From Bullera alba (taxonomy: Eukaryota; Basidiomycota; Tremellomycetes; Tremellales; Bulleraceae): a DNA stretch of 64,000 bases. The stretch's first letter is position 1. Each line of letters opens with the position of its first letter. The stretch lies in contig BCIX01000001.1 in assembly GCA_001600095.1 (NCBI GenBank), positions 620,001 through 684,000 of the forward strand, read 5' to 3'. Positions 11,442 through 23,137 of this stretch are shown here, one piece after another. The notes beneath the pieces are model-generated. The model made no database searches. It had not been told where the DNA came from and saw only the letters and a program-made list of their open reading frames with translations. The position numbers were made by a program, and so were the translations under genes.

Positions 11442-13808
11442 ATGTCAGAGATCGCAGAAAACTTGGACAGCCTCCACTTTGTCAACGAGGACGACGAACT
11501 CAGTCTCGACTTGTCAACATTGCATCATCGACCCCCTCTCGCCCATCCTCAACAGTCCGAGATCCTGGTGTACATCCTCAGCTTGCCACAGGTCCCGATG
11601 ACACTACCTGCGGGACTGACACCTGCATACTGGTCGACATGGCAGCCACCCCGCTCAGGCATCAACGTGAGCGAAGCGCTGGAAGCCGGAGAGACCTGGA
11701 TAGGCGGCTGGGACAATGTCGGGCTTTACGAAGGGTAAGTGGGGACGCTGCATTGCTTAAGTTTGATTTCATAGGCATTCTGGCTCGCGTATGTAGTAGC
11801 TGATCAGTATCAACGCAGGAATAATAAAGTCCCAGACTACCAGGTCATCTCGATACACCTGACCACGCATCGACTGCTCATTATACCAGCACCGCCCGTG
11901 GCTCCCACTTCATCGAAGGCCCCACGCACGCCTTCTCTACAGTTGCACTTCAGCTATGCTAGGCAGACCGAGCTGTACTCTGGTTTCATGCGGTCATCAC
12001 CAAAGATTACACTATCTCTCGGTCGGCCAACTGGTGACAATATCGGTGATTCCGCAACTGCAAACCCGGAAGTCAGGAGCAGTGCGGAACAGTCGCGTAC
12101 TTGGACATGCGACCTGTGCGGCTTTGTGAACAGCCTGAATAGTACCGAGCTCTCAGCTTCCGCCAGTTCAAGATGCAATCTATGCGGTGTCAATTATGGC
12201 GTTTCGTCACGGACCTCATCCCTCCCCACCTCGAGATCCAGTACGCCCGTACAGCAAACACCTGCATCACGGCATGTTCAGGTTTCGTCGCCTCTCAACG
12301 ATGGGGTGCGGGTCTTCGAGTCCACGGAAGGGAACTCAGATACGCCCAAGGCCGGTGACGCGGAAGGCCGGATACCCTGTCCAGCATGCACTTTCCTCAA
12401 TCATCCCAAATTGCCATTCTGCGAAATCTGCTCTACAGCACTGCCCTCGTCACGCAAACGGCCGACATCGGCAATACTATCCAGCCCAGCACCAGGGTCT
12501 CCGACCCTCGAGAATGGAAACCTATCGAGCAACGCTGCAGCAAAGTACGACGTGGTCCGGCTGAGTTTCAGAAAAGGAGGTGTTCAAGAGGCTTATCGGA
12601 GGCTGAAGAACATTCTCAGCGATAAGGCTTGGGAGAGACAGGTGAGCCAGATCATCAGGTCGCTCTAGTTGTTAACAGAGACTAAAGCGGGCCGTGTCGA
12701 AGAGCACCATTGGATCGCCGGCATCGGATATCCCCTCCGGTGGTGTATTAGAAGGCCTTCCGCCGGCCAGGTCTGGTGCTGGTATAGGTGAGTGTCAAAA
12801 TAAAGAATGCAAGTATCGCCAAGCTGAGACTATCTTGCAGACCATATCCTACAATCAATGAAGTTGGAGAGCAAAGCCCAAGATGAGCACATGCAGGACG
12901 CGTTCAAAGACCTGGAAGTGTTGATGGTCCGAGCTGGCGAAATGGTGAGACGAACGAGCGCTATGCTTCAGGCTTTGAAAAAGCTGATATTTTGTTCATA
13001 GGTCAAATTGGCTCAATCGCTGAACGCAAAGCTCACAGCACAACAGCAATCCGGCTCAGCGACGGTCAACGAGGAAGAAGCGACATTGATCAGATCAACT
13101 CTTGTTCAACTCGGTCTCCCGGCGCCGGCCCTGACTGCCGACATGGTCCGCGACGAGACCAAATACCATCAGGGCTTGGCACAAGAGCTGGGTCATTTGC
13201 TGACTGGATCCAAGGGGTCTGGCCAGGGCTTGATGACGGGCAAGGAGGGAAGGGGGATAATCGGCCTTGACGAAGTTTGGGGCTTGTGGATGCGAGCCAG
13301 GGGTGTCGGTGAGTTAGAGGTCGAGTCCATGTGGTCGTATGTCGTGGCTAACGGGTGGATGTCTATAGCTCTCCTACCTCCGTCTACGTTGATAGCGATT
13401 CTGCCTTACATCCCCTCTGCGACTTCGCCCCCAATCCACCTACTGTCACTACCTTCTTCGCTGAAAGTGCTACACACCCCATCGTTCGCCCCACCAGCAA
13501 TGCTCGCGAGGCTGTTATCTAGGCTAGATCCCGACAAGATTCCCACCAATGGCCAATATGAAACTCCAGAGAACCAGCTTGCAGCGAAAGACAACAGTCT
13601 ATCGGAAGCAGAGGAGAGCCTGTCCTTGATCGAGATATCGTCTTACGAGTCAATCCCCATCGGCCTGGCGAAAGAGTTGATGGAGTCAATAGAGAGGCTA
13701 TCCCCTCCCGAGGGGCTGAGAGAGGTGTTTGGTCTGGTCAGGGATGATCAAGCATCAGGCGGGTCCACGAGGTGGTACAGGGATATCATCTCGCCATGGG
13801 AGTTGTAA
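11442..13808 (+). CDS. VPS36: ESCRT-II subunit Vps36 with two NZF fingers inserted in GLUE
   Basis: Endosomal sorting subunit that binds ubiquitinated cargo and phosphoinositides. Five exons (11442-11734, 11819-12641, 12679-12787, 12841-12944, 13002-13808) give 711 aa. The N-terminal GLUE half (AGETWIGGWDNVGLYEG, HLTTHRLLIIP) is interrupted by two Npl4-type fingers: WTCDLCGF with an enlarged loop before CNLCG, and CPACTFLNHPKLPFCEIC. The second keeps the Thr-Phe pair used by ubiquitin-binding NZFs. GLUE resumes at YDVVRLSFRKGG. The rest is the helical linker and EAP30 winged helices (KLAQSLNAKLTAQQ, LDEVWGLWMRARGVGELE). The architecture matches budding yeast Vps36, where NZFs also split GLUE. 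Confidence 0.93.
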
Positions 13809-13934
13809 TCGAGTATCAATCAAGCATCAAACGTGTTGGCTCCTGCGTTGTACACTATGCATTATGCTGTTGAGTTTACAATACTCTTGGTTCCTCAGCG
13901 CCTTACGCTGCCACCTCCCCCTCGTCATCTTTCT

Positions 13935-16900
13935 TCATGCCCATTTCTCCTCGACTTTGATTCCCACCTCTTCCAGGTCATCCAGCACGCCCTCCCATAC
14001 CTCCCTGTCATACGGCCCGACCACTCCTCTGGCCTTGACATGCCCGTCAAGCACTCTCAGAGCGGCAAAAGCCAGGGTCTTGCCCACTGTCAATGACATG
14101 GCGGATCCCTCAGGCCCGCCATATGTCCGCAAAGAAGCAGTGACGCGTTGTGCCTGCTCGGAATTCGGCGCTTTGACAGTGAAGGCGTGATGCAAGAGTG
14201 CCATGTCCCGCTCGCCGGGCTGATAGGCCAATTTATGCGAGAGCAGGTGGGCAAAGTAGTCTATCGGAGCGGGCTGACGTAGTGTCGGTAAGGCGGGCAA
14301 GTTGTCACCTTTCTTGGACCTGGGTAGTAACGAGAGCCTGAGAACAGGGATTTAGCTTTTTGCTTGGACACCACAGAGAAGCTAATCACTCACCACGTCA
14401 ACGCGTCGACCGTGTCAGACAGCTTGTCCCTTGAGAGAACATCTCGCACAGCACTCGAGAGGTCCTTAGCCTTCAAACCTCCTTCCTCACGGACTACTCG
14501 GGCAGTGCACATGAGTAGCAACTCTTCCCACGATGTAGGCGCTGTGCTCAAGGGCTCAGTCTGGAGCAAGCCCAATCGGCGGAAAGAATCCAAAAGGCGG
14601 GAGAAGCCTTTATACCTGCACGCCATCCTGCTCAGCGTCGTTCATCCGCAACGAGAACATTGACTCACCGCAGCGTACCCCGGAACAGATCCTTCAGCGA
14701 TTCTACAGGTCCAAGACCATATTTGTCCGCGTAGGGCATAGAGTCGCGATTGGCCAGTCCTTCTAGCGATAGATCATCCCAGAGATCGACATTGGGGAGG
14801 TGCTGGGCCAAGAGATCCTGACCGCGGATCTCTTTACTCTGCAAGTTGAGTGAGCTCAAGAATGGCCAGCGAGTTAGATTCGAATTTACCTCCCGGTCGA
14901 GCTTGAACTTGGCATCGTTAAGGGCGGCTGTGAGTACTGCCCTTGGGCTCCAGGAGAACTTGTATCCCAGCGGGACCTAGCAGGTGGAGCGGTCAACAAA
15001 GTGACTATACGTAGCGGTGTATTCATTTACCTTGCTAGCTGATGGCTCGGGCAGACCTCCGCACCAAGAGACGAAGGAAGATACTGTTTTGCCTTCCCGT
15101 TTTACTCGATTCATGATCCGCATCGCCGCCCTTAAGAAGGAAAAAGTAAGTCGGAGTGATTGGGATCATCTCGATGAGCAGCGACCACTCACATCGAGTC
15201 AATTCCGGGATCCAGACCACACTCGCCAAGTAGAACGACATCATGCCTCACAGCGCTGGCGGATATCAGTTTACACTGGCTCAGCTTGCACGCTTCACTG
15301 ACCTCTTATCCAGTTCTTTCATCTCGGGAGAAATGTAGCTCGCAGTAACCAAATGCTTTCCGTGGGCTATACACAGCTTCGCCACATCCACGTGCATGGG
15401 CGCCGGCAGAAGACTGTCATCGGGATGAGCTGAGAACGCTGAGTCAAGTGCTAGAGTCCCATAGCTCACCTAACCACTATGTCGGCATGGGACACTGCCT
15501 TTCGAACAGCTTCGCGATCTGACACATCGAGTAGAAGTGTCGCTACGTTCTGTCGATCTCGAACAAGTCCTTGCGCCTCTTGAGCGTTATTACTTGCTAC
15601 GAACGAGGTCAGGACTCTTCCACAAGATCGGACAAAGACTACTTACCTATGACCAAGCGAACGTCTGATCTGCCAGCCAGTACATCCACAGCTGGGCCAG
15701 CGACCAGACCGCTGCCTAGAAGGAGAACTGACTTTGGAGCACTTCGTCTGTCAATTGATTGTGTTGCCTTGCTGCCAGTACCTCCTCCCGCTTTTGCTGT
15801 TGGAAGTGTGCCAGTCGAGGACAACACGTTGACCATCGGTTGAAGCCATTGATGCCGTTTGGTCAATTGACCAGATTCGGCTATGCTGGCCTGTTTCACT
15901 GTACGAGATACCTCAGAGTCTCCACCTTGAGACCCAGAGAGGATGTGCTGGACATATGGGAATATACAGTCGGAGAAGTGCTTGGACGCATCAAGGGCTA
16001 GTAATAGAGTCAGCGGCGAAGCGAGAATGGTATCGGCTCACTTACCAAGCTCTGTGGGGAGGATGTCAATAGTGCTGATCAGTATACCCGCTGGACCGAG
16101 GTAATGCGGCTGATCGATTGTCGTGTGCTTGTCGACAAAGCCGAGGTTGCCCTATCACCCATCAGCGGTACTCAATACTCGCAGGGAGAAGCAAGAAGCC
16201 TACCTCGAGATCGCATGTCACGTCCTGGATGGCGACTAGCTTCGGTCCATTTGGACCAACGGGCAGAGTATCCACATCCTCCCTCTTCATGATGCGTGGA
16301 TATCCAGTCTGCCAACCCGCTCCGTTGATCAAGGTCGTCAAGTAGGGCGCAATCTGCGCATTCCGTGTGAGCACGAACAATCTCCGGCCTGGGAGTGACC
16401 ACTGACCTTGCTGCTGAATGTGCTGCGATACGAATCGGGGTTCGCATAGTAATCCTCTTTGGAGAAAGCTTCACCATTGTCTCTCACAAAGTAAGCGGAA
16501 GGAGGGATCGCACAAGCGTAGATTGTGCGGTCTCCTACATAATTACATCAGTCTTGGGCGATCAGATTCATCGCTGGAATCAACTCACCACGTCTTTCTG
16601 CTAGCTTTGCAAGCTTCTCCGCTTTGACAAATTCTGCGCCCATCTCCTCCAACATAGCCTTAGCCCCACTTGACACCAAGCCAGAGCTTCGGAACATCAA
16701 TCACTGCTATGTCCGTCCATGCGATCACTTACCCCGTGAGACCTATGATGATAGGTCCATCTTCTGGAATGGCCGATTCCTTCATCCTCTTACCGATATT
16801 CTTCAGCGCCTCCTTATACATCTTCAGGTTTGGGAAGGTGTACGGCCGGGGCATTTGCTGAGATTCGGGCTCAGCGGTAATTCAGACGCTTGCAGTTGGC

Positions 16901-17657
16901 TCACGAGAAGTGGTGTTGCGATACCCCGTTTGAGGAGGGCGAGGCCTGTCATAGAGATAGCCTCTCCAGCACCAACAGCTGCATACCGAATCAGCATCGA
17001 GTTAACAAACCGGCCTGCGACTGACCTCCTGCAAACCAGCCGAAAGCCGCAACGCGCTTCATCTTGCCATCCTGACTGGGTGCTGCGAGCAACTCGTGGT
17101 CGATCAGGGTCTGTGGGCTATCGGATCTAAGGAAGGAAGCCAAGAGAGGTGTATTGTACGCCTACGGTAGAAAGATTAGATACGCGATCTAGGTGGACGT
17201 GGGCTACAGAGACTCACCTGCCCCTTGTGCGTGTGCGAGAACATCATCCATTTACGCTCCTTCCCATCTGCTATCAACTCCTTGACTTCATTTACGTGCG
17301 GCTCCTTGATTCCAATCACCACGTCCACATCTTTCGACAGCCGAGGAACAACTTTGGCACCAACCTAACACGGGTACAATCAGTGGGGTCCCCCTTATCT
17401 CCATATCTCCACTGACTCACACTGTTGTATAGCTCGTTAGGGAAGCAACGCCGCTGGCAAGCTTCAATCTCCACTCTGACATCGTCATCTTGCAGCAGCT
17501 TGGATACCGCCTGAGGTGTCAAAGGCGCCCTCCGCTCCCATATCCTAGCTGGGTCTTCTCTCCGTATTCCCAGCGTTGTCAGTCCTCGCCGCGACAAGGC
17601 GGCTGTGACTCGGGTGAGTCGCAGAGGCTGTAGGTATCTCGTTGTCATGAAGGGCAT
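13935..17657 (-). CDS. AASS: bifunctional lysine-ketoglutarate reductase/saccharopine dehydrogenase, mitochondrial
   Basis: Eighteen exons join in frame to 948 aa, the size of animal alpha-aminoadipic semialdehyde synthase. Residues 1-30 are Arg/Ser/Thr-rich without acids ([18 protein letters not shown]), as in a mitochondrial presequence. The LKR domain follows ([56 protein letters not shown]). A linker near 450-490 leads to the dehydrogenase Rossmann fold ([20 protein letters not shown]), [35 protein letters not shown] and the tail [18 protein letters not shown]. Both domains look complete. This is the enzyme of saccharopine-route lysine degradation in animals and plants; most fungi have separate Lys1 and Lys9 for synthesis. 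Flow toward degradation here is inference from the fusion and presequence. Confidence 0.95.
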
Positions 17658-18203
17658 ATTGACTGAATCATGCGAGCGAAAGAGGTGGCGAAGGCTGTCC
17701 CAGGCTGAGGTAGATGGAAAGTATAGTGGTGGTGAAAGGAGACAGGATGGAGGTGGTGTTCGGCGTGTACTAAAAATCGGTCAGTTGCTCATGAGCTGAC
17801 GTTGAGCTTGAGCTATGGCACTCGTTGACCAATTTCAGAGCCATGGGCCAGTTGCAAAGGCTCTGACGCGTCCATCTCACGTCCCCCTAATTGTACCTCA
17901 TGATAGATTGGGACCACTGACAGTCGAAGTGGTCGAACCGGTTAAGGTCCGGCCGTGTTATCCAAGCGAGCTTATCAGCTTGTCCCACGTGGTATTGTCG
18001 GGTGACGTGGCTTTTAACGATGTATCCCGTTGCTCCGTTCGGCCCGTGCCTGAGGCTCTCTTACCGTATCAGACCATCAGTCTGCACTCTGCGTGGAGTC
18101 TGCTTGAGGTCCTCTCAGTCCTACATGCGATCGATGGCAGCGTGATTCGAGGTGGATAGCAGCTCCAGTATCACCTTGGATCCAGTCACAGCCGACACAC
18201 AGA
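17658..18203. other. divergent intergenic region, no gene seen
   Basis: 546 bp between two divergent starts. Nothing beyond presumed promoter sequence was recognised. Confidence 0.5.
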
Positions 18204-20573
18204 ATGTCGGTATCATCTGCAACGACCCTGATCTCTCCGAGTACCACTACGACCTCGAACAAAGCCCATCCACCAGCACGACGAGGGTCTCATGTCGCCC
18301 ATGGGGGACACCACGCGGCGCATCATTCTCATGGACCAAAGCGAAGACCTTCCACCCATGCGAGTCACTCGCACAATCACGCAAGCTCCAGTCGGAGGCC
18401 GAGCGATGGAGAGCATGGTCGACGAGCGATGACAGCCGGTCTGACCATGCACGGCTTGGACGGGGCACACCCCAAGCCAAAGAAGCGAGGGTCAGGAGAC
18501 GTAAGCGCTAGCTTCTCTGTTCGTTAAAGACTAGCTGACGAGCTGTACCAGCGACCTGGAGCAAAGACCTCGCGTTCCGACACTCATCTTCCCCGGCTAT
18601 CCCGTACGACATCGATAACGTCCTCAGTGTCCCAAACCTCGAGTCACTCTCGAGGGAAATCAAAAGGCAAAGAGAGAAAGCAAAGTACAGGAAGCGTACA
18701 GGTACTCTCAGAAGACGGACACGATACTGGAGAGGTGATTGAGACCTCGGAAGACGGCTGGGAGAGCGGCGATGCCGAGGAGGAGGACCAGGAGGAGAAG
18801 AAGAGTCGCGGTCAGAAAAAGGAGAAACGGTCAGATCAGAAGTTAGCGGACATGAGAAGGACAGTATCGGATACTCAGGCTGAACTGCCCACCAAGTCGA
18901 CGTCTACGCCGGCGATCGATACTGGTGGGGAATTGGTCGAATCGCCATTAGGTCTCGAGCCAAATCACCAGCCCCCGTCAAAGCAGAAAACGACCGGGTT
19001 TGCTGGCACTATACAAACCCCGGCTCCAGACGCCGAGATGGAGGCACAAGCTCTACACAATATCAACACACCGGGATGGAACGATCCGACTCATGTCATG
19101 CCAGCACATCAGATAAGACACCAGAAATCGGCTAGATCCATGACGACCATGTCGGCGGTAGAGCCAGTGTCGGGACCTTCGTCATTGAGGCCATCTTCAG
19201 GCACCGAGGGCGAGAGAACGCCCAGACCCGGCTCGATGATGCGGACAGGATCTGGGAAGATCATGCAGCGAGAACAGGTACCTTCCGCCACGGATAACGA
19301 CGTGCAACTAAGGCCGAACGGACCGACGCAGACTAGATCTACCGGTGGCAGCGGTATGCCAAAGGAAGGGATCGATGAATCACCATCTTTCCCCTTCCCC
19401 AAGCTTCCGTCTCAAAAACCGTCATCGAATATCCAACAGCCCACACCACCCAGCTCTACCGAATCGGCCGTCAAGGGGACAACTCAGCCATCCGAACTGC
19501 CCCGCCAGAGGAAGGCATCCGGGACAGATGGTGCTCCTCATCGACTACGTCATAGGCCTTCCAATTCGTCTCTCCGCTCGATACAGTCACTGCGCGCTCC
19601 TCCTCACCCGCTCAACTCTCCTACTGGGTATCGTTCAGGACTGCCAACGTACGCGACCTCTCGAGCTGGCAGCCAGTTCAACTCGCCGCAGAAGAGCGAG
19701 AGACGGGGGCCAAGTATGCATCAACCGCCAGTGGCCCCTCCTGTAGTGTACAGGGAGACTGCCAGCGGTCAAGGCTGGGACGCTCAAGGGTCGACGGACG
19801 GCAACCCTCGCGCTGCCAGCAAAGCTCAAATCTCGGAAGGTCAGAGAGCGCCAGCTTCAGTGTCAATGACACCAGACAGCCGAACTCGCCAGGCGGCAGA
19901 TCGCACCTCCTCCTTTTCCTCTACGCGCAGTCTCCAAGGGATCATGTCTTCAACTGGTATCGGCCGACGAGCCAACACCGGGACGATATCACCCCCGGCA
20001 TCGATCAACGCGCCACAGTCACGACCGAAAGCCGCAGATCTCGCCGCTGCTGCCGTCAAGATGCCAACCACCAACGACCCCGTCGTGTACCATCACTCCC
20101 TCGGCTATCCAGCCACTTCAGCGGAGACCGCACATCTCATCTCACGATTCTTGCCCCCCAAGCGGACAAAGAGGCCAGAGTGGGAAATTACCGATGAAAA
20201 CGCAAGCACGCATTCCGGTATAGGTCTCCCTAAAGGCGCTTATCGAGATGCGCACGAGAGTTTGATCAGGATGATGAGGGATATGGGTAACCCGGCGCCC
20301 CAAATGGCACGAAGGGCCACGAATCGGACAGTATCACAGCATAGCCTCCTATCAAGCGGGCCTAATGGAAGGAGTAATCTGGGTCCTCAGGACGCGGCGA
20401 GTGCGAGCAACGGTACCTTGACACCTGGAGTCGGTGTCGGGGTGACCAGAGGACGGAATGGGCCGATGGTAGTAGCTCGCGGAGAAGGCTGGAGGGGCAA
20501 GACTCCTTTCGAGTTGAGCGTGGAACGCTGCGTCGCACAGAGACCGACAAGAGCCATGGGTCTGGGAGTATAG
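18204..20573 (+). CDS. orphan low-complexity Ser/Pro/His-rich protein
   Basis: Two exons (18204-18500, 18552-20573) encode 772 aa. No domain is recognised. The first 70 residues hold a His-rich stretch (HVAHGGHHAAHHSH). An acidic patch with tryptophan (SEDGWESGDAEEED) follows, then KKEKRSDQKL, then about 350 residues of Ser/Pro/Thr/Arg disorder. The last 200 residues are more ordered: TSAETAHLISRFLPPKRTKRPEW, LPKGAYRDAHESLIRMMRD and an Arg/Gly-rich tail (GWRGKTPFELSVERCVAQRPTR). These C-terminal blocks are where homology should be sought. Start ATG 18204 was chosen because it is in frame with the spliced body; an in-frame GTG at 18627 is internal. Confidence 0.75.
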
Positions 20574-20642
20574 CAGGGCGGCAGCGCCGTGCATGTTTAC
20601 AAATGTACACGTTGTCTATGTATGTCAAAATCGCTACAGAAA

Positions 20643-22700
20643 CTAGATCATGTTGTGGTGTCCGAGAACGTGGTGATCCTTCATCATACCGGAATGAGGG
20701 GGCGGATACATGGGAGTCTGCTGGTTTTGCGGGTGTTGGAATTGCCAATTCCACGTATCAAGGTCGGAGTGATTGAGGAAACTCATTGGGTCACCCAAAT
20801 CGAAGAGGAACTGCTCGACCGAAGTTGCCAATACGGGGCCGCCGGGGGCCGCTAGAGCATCACCGGGCTGACCATTGTCGCTGTCATCGGGATCACCACC
20901 ATACCTGCGACCCATTTTGAGAAATTGGTCATACCACCTTGACATGATGTGGAATGAGGTGCCTCCCACCCGTTTCAATTTGGCCTCTGCTTCGTCGCAA
21001 TTGTCTAACTCGAACGGGGAGAATCTTTGCCTGTGTCGCGCAGTGTGATCAGCAACCGAGCGCATACACATCGTGGCTGAGGCGATAGAGATGACGGTGT
21101 GTGGCGGCAGCAGGTGACAATCATCCATATTGAGAAACATGTCCAGAACGAGTTTTGCGGTGAACACCATTTTACTACCCGACAGTCCCAGTGCGTGCAA
21201 CTTCTCTTCGGCGTTCAGCGGGATTGGTAGGATCTGCACGAATCTAACGAGGCGGTAGCAGCAATTGAAGTGCGCGAAAAGCAGATCGCTTTGGAGTTGG
21301 TCTGAGAGAGGTACCGTGCGATGAAGTTCGTCCACACGTGAACCTAATTCCTTCCCGGCTTGACTAGCCGCTGCTACGTCGAAGATTCCATAAGACTGAG
21401 CCGCCTCCGCCTCTGCCATGAAAGTTACCATGGGTCTGAAAATGTCGATTATCTTGTTGGCGAGTTGCAAGTGCCGGATGGCCTCACGGTAGTTATCTGC
21501 AGGATAGAGCGGTAGTAAATGGGCTGATGAAGGCTGGATCAGGTGCGATCCAGTCAAAGATAGATGAGCTAGATTGTACTGCACTTTGACCGCTTCCCAC
21601 TATGTTCGAATCGTCAGATGGTGCTACAGTGTTGCCAATATCCATCCTCACGTACCAGCAGGATCTCGTCCAATCGGTTGACAAAAAGGGGTTGATATAG
21701 AAGATCAAGCGACCGGATACCAGCCTGGGTTTTCGACTCGAGGCCCAATGCGGTTCCGATTTCGAAAGCGGTAGCAAGAGTTCTCAGGGCTGACGGCGCC
21801 GTGGTAGCACCAGGCGAGAGAGCGAGGATCAAGAGAGCCAGCACCACATCGATGCTGACAGCCCCGCTCAAAGCTTGCGTAAAGCTTTCGTTCACCGCGT
21901 TCACAAGAGCTGGACTCCCCATGCTGGGAATATGACTGAGGATAGCCGTGACCACGAAAGGATGCGACGGCAGAGGGGTCGAGGCGATGAGGAACGATGC
22001 TAGGGGTAATTTAAGCGAGAAACGATGCTTGAAACTGTCACAACGGTTAGCGCGAGAACGGGCAGCGGACACTCACAGCTGGAACGCCATCTCCGCTTGC
22101 TCTCTTGGGATCAATCCCATTTTGATGACATCTGGGTATCCACTGGACTTTGTAACGCTGAACATCCTCTCATTAAACGTCCAAGTGTATCCCTTCCACT
22201 CGTGCATTTGGACCTCCAAATCCAGGTCGTGTATGTTGTTGGCACCATATACTAGGCCGGCAGGAGTCGCATGTGAGGAGGAAGCCGTAGCCATAGGGGG
22301 ATTAGTAGGCGGCCCAGAGGGTGTTTGGCTGGCTTCCACCTGTCTCATTCTGAGTTCTAGGTCCCATGCTCGAGCCTCCAGGACCTCCAATTTGGCTTTC
22401 AGCACCTCCTTCGTATCCTCGTCCTGCGTGTTATCGGCTTGTACTGCCTCGGCCAGGGAGCATGTCTTGTGCTTTCTCCGACAGAGCAGACAGCCGTCGG
22501 CCGTCACATCGTCGCAGCGCGTTTTCGATTGGACACAGCCGTCACATGCTCGGAATAGTTTGGTCCTCTTGAGCGGCCTGTCCGAAGTTTCAGACTGCGG
22601 AGAAGCGATCAGTCTGGCAATATCGACAGATGGTTGCTCATAGACAACTCACTGTTCCGGCGACGGATGGCCGCGCTGAGTTGGAAGGCATCGAATTCAT
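20643..22700 (-). CDS. Zn(II)2Cys6 (Gal4-type) transcription factor
   Basis: Four exons (22653-22700, 22077-22594, 21656-22034, 20643-21599) give 633 aa. The DNA-binding finger is at about 33-61 (CDGCVQSKTRC then CLLCRRKHKTC; spacing C-x2-C-x6-C-x7-C-x2-C-x6-C), preceded by a basic arm LKRTKLFRA and followed by a predicted coiled coil (EVLKAKLEVLEARAWDLELRMRQ). The middle and C-terminal parts are helical and resemble the fungal factor middle homology region without a diagnostic motif. The C-terminus is His/Met/Pro-rich (HHVLGHHNMI). The regulated pathway cannot be told. A 16-residue first exon supplies the start; the zinc finger begins in exon 2. Confidence 0.9.
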
Positions 22701-23137
22701 GGCCGATTCGATGTTGTCGGATCAAGAGGGGAGTCCCCGACGTCCCCCGGATCTGCGCAGGACTGATTACAGCCTTATTAAGCTTACGAATGCTGGTGCA
22801 GCACCAGAAATACGTGGTCACAAGCACACTCTCTTGCGTTTGCGTGAATCGTTGGTCGCGTAGTCAGAACACGCTCAAAGTGTCGAGTATTGGAGACTTG
22901 CGCAGCTTTGAAAGAGGTTCAAACTGATAAACAGGCCAGGTTGATCGGAGTTTCCCCGAAGGCTGAAATATGAGCGGTGCTGCGACGGCCGCCACCATTC
23001 CCACTCGATGGCGTCGAGCTGCAAAACGTCCATGTGAAGGCTGCATCGCCTTGCAGCGATGAACGCAAGGGAGTGCATCCAGAATATACAACACGATACC
23101 GTCCAAAGGCACCCCTGCAAGAGCACCGCATCTGCCC
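22701..23137. other. intergenic: upstream of the Zn2Cys6 gene, downstream of AIR1-like
   Basis: 437 bp, no gene or clear regulatory motif recognised. Confidence 0.5.

Noticed and set aside
18627..20573. Start of the orphan protein at a GTG codon (18627)
   Set aside because: The frame is continuous with an upstream exon beginning at ATG 18204 through a good GT-AG intron; GTG starts are not expected in fungal nuclear genes.
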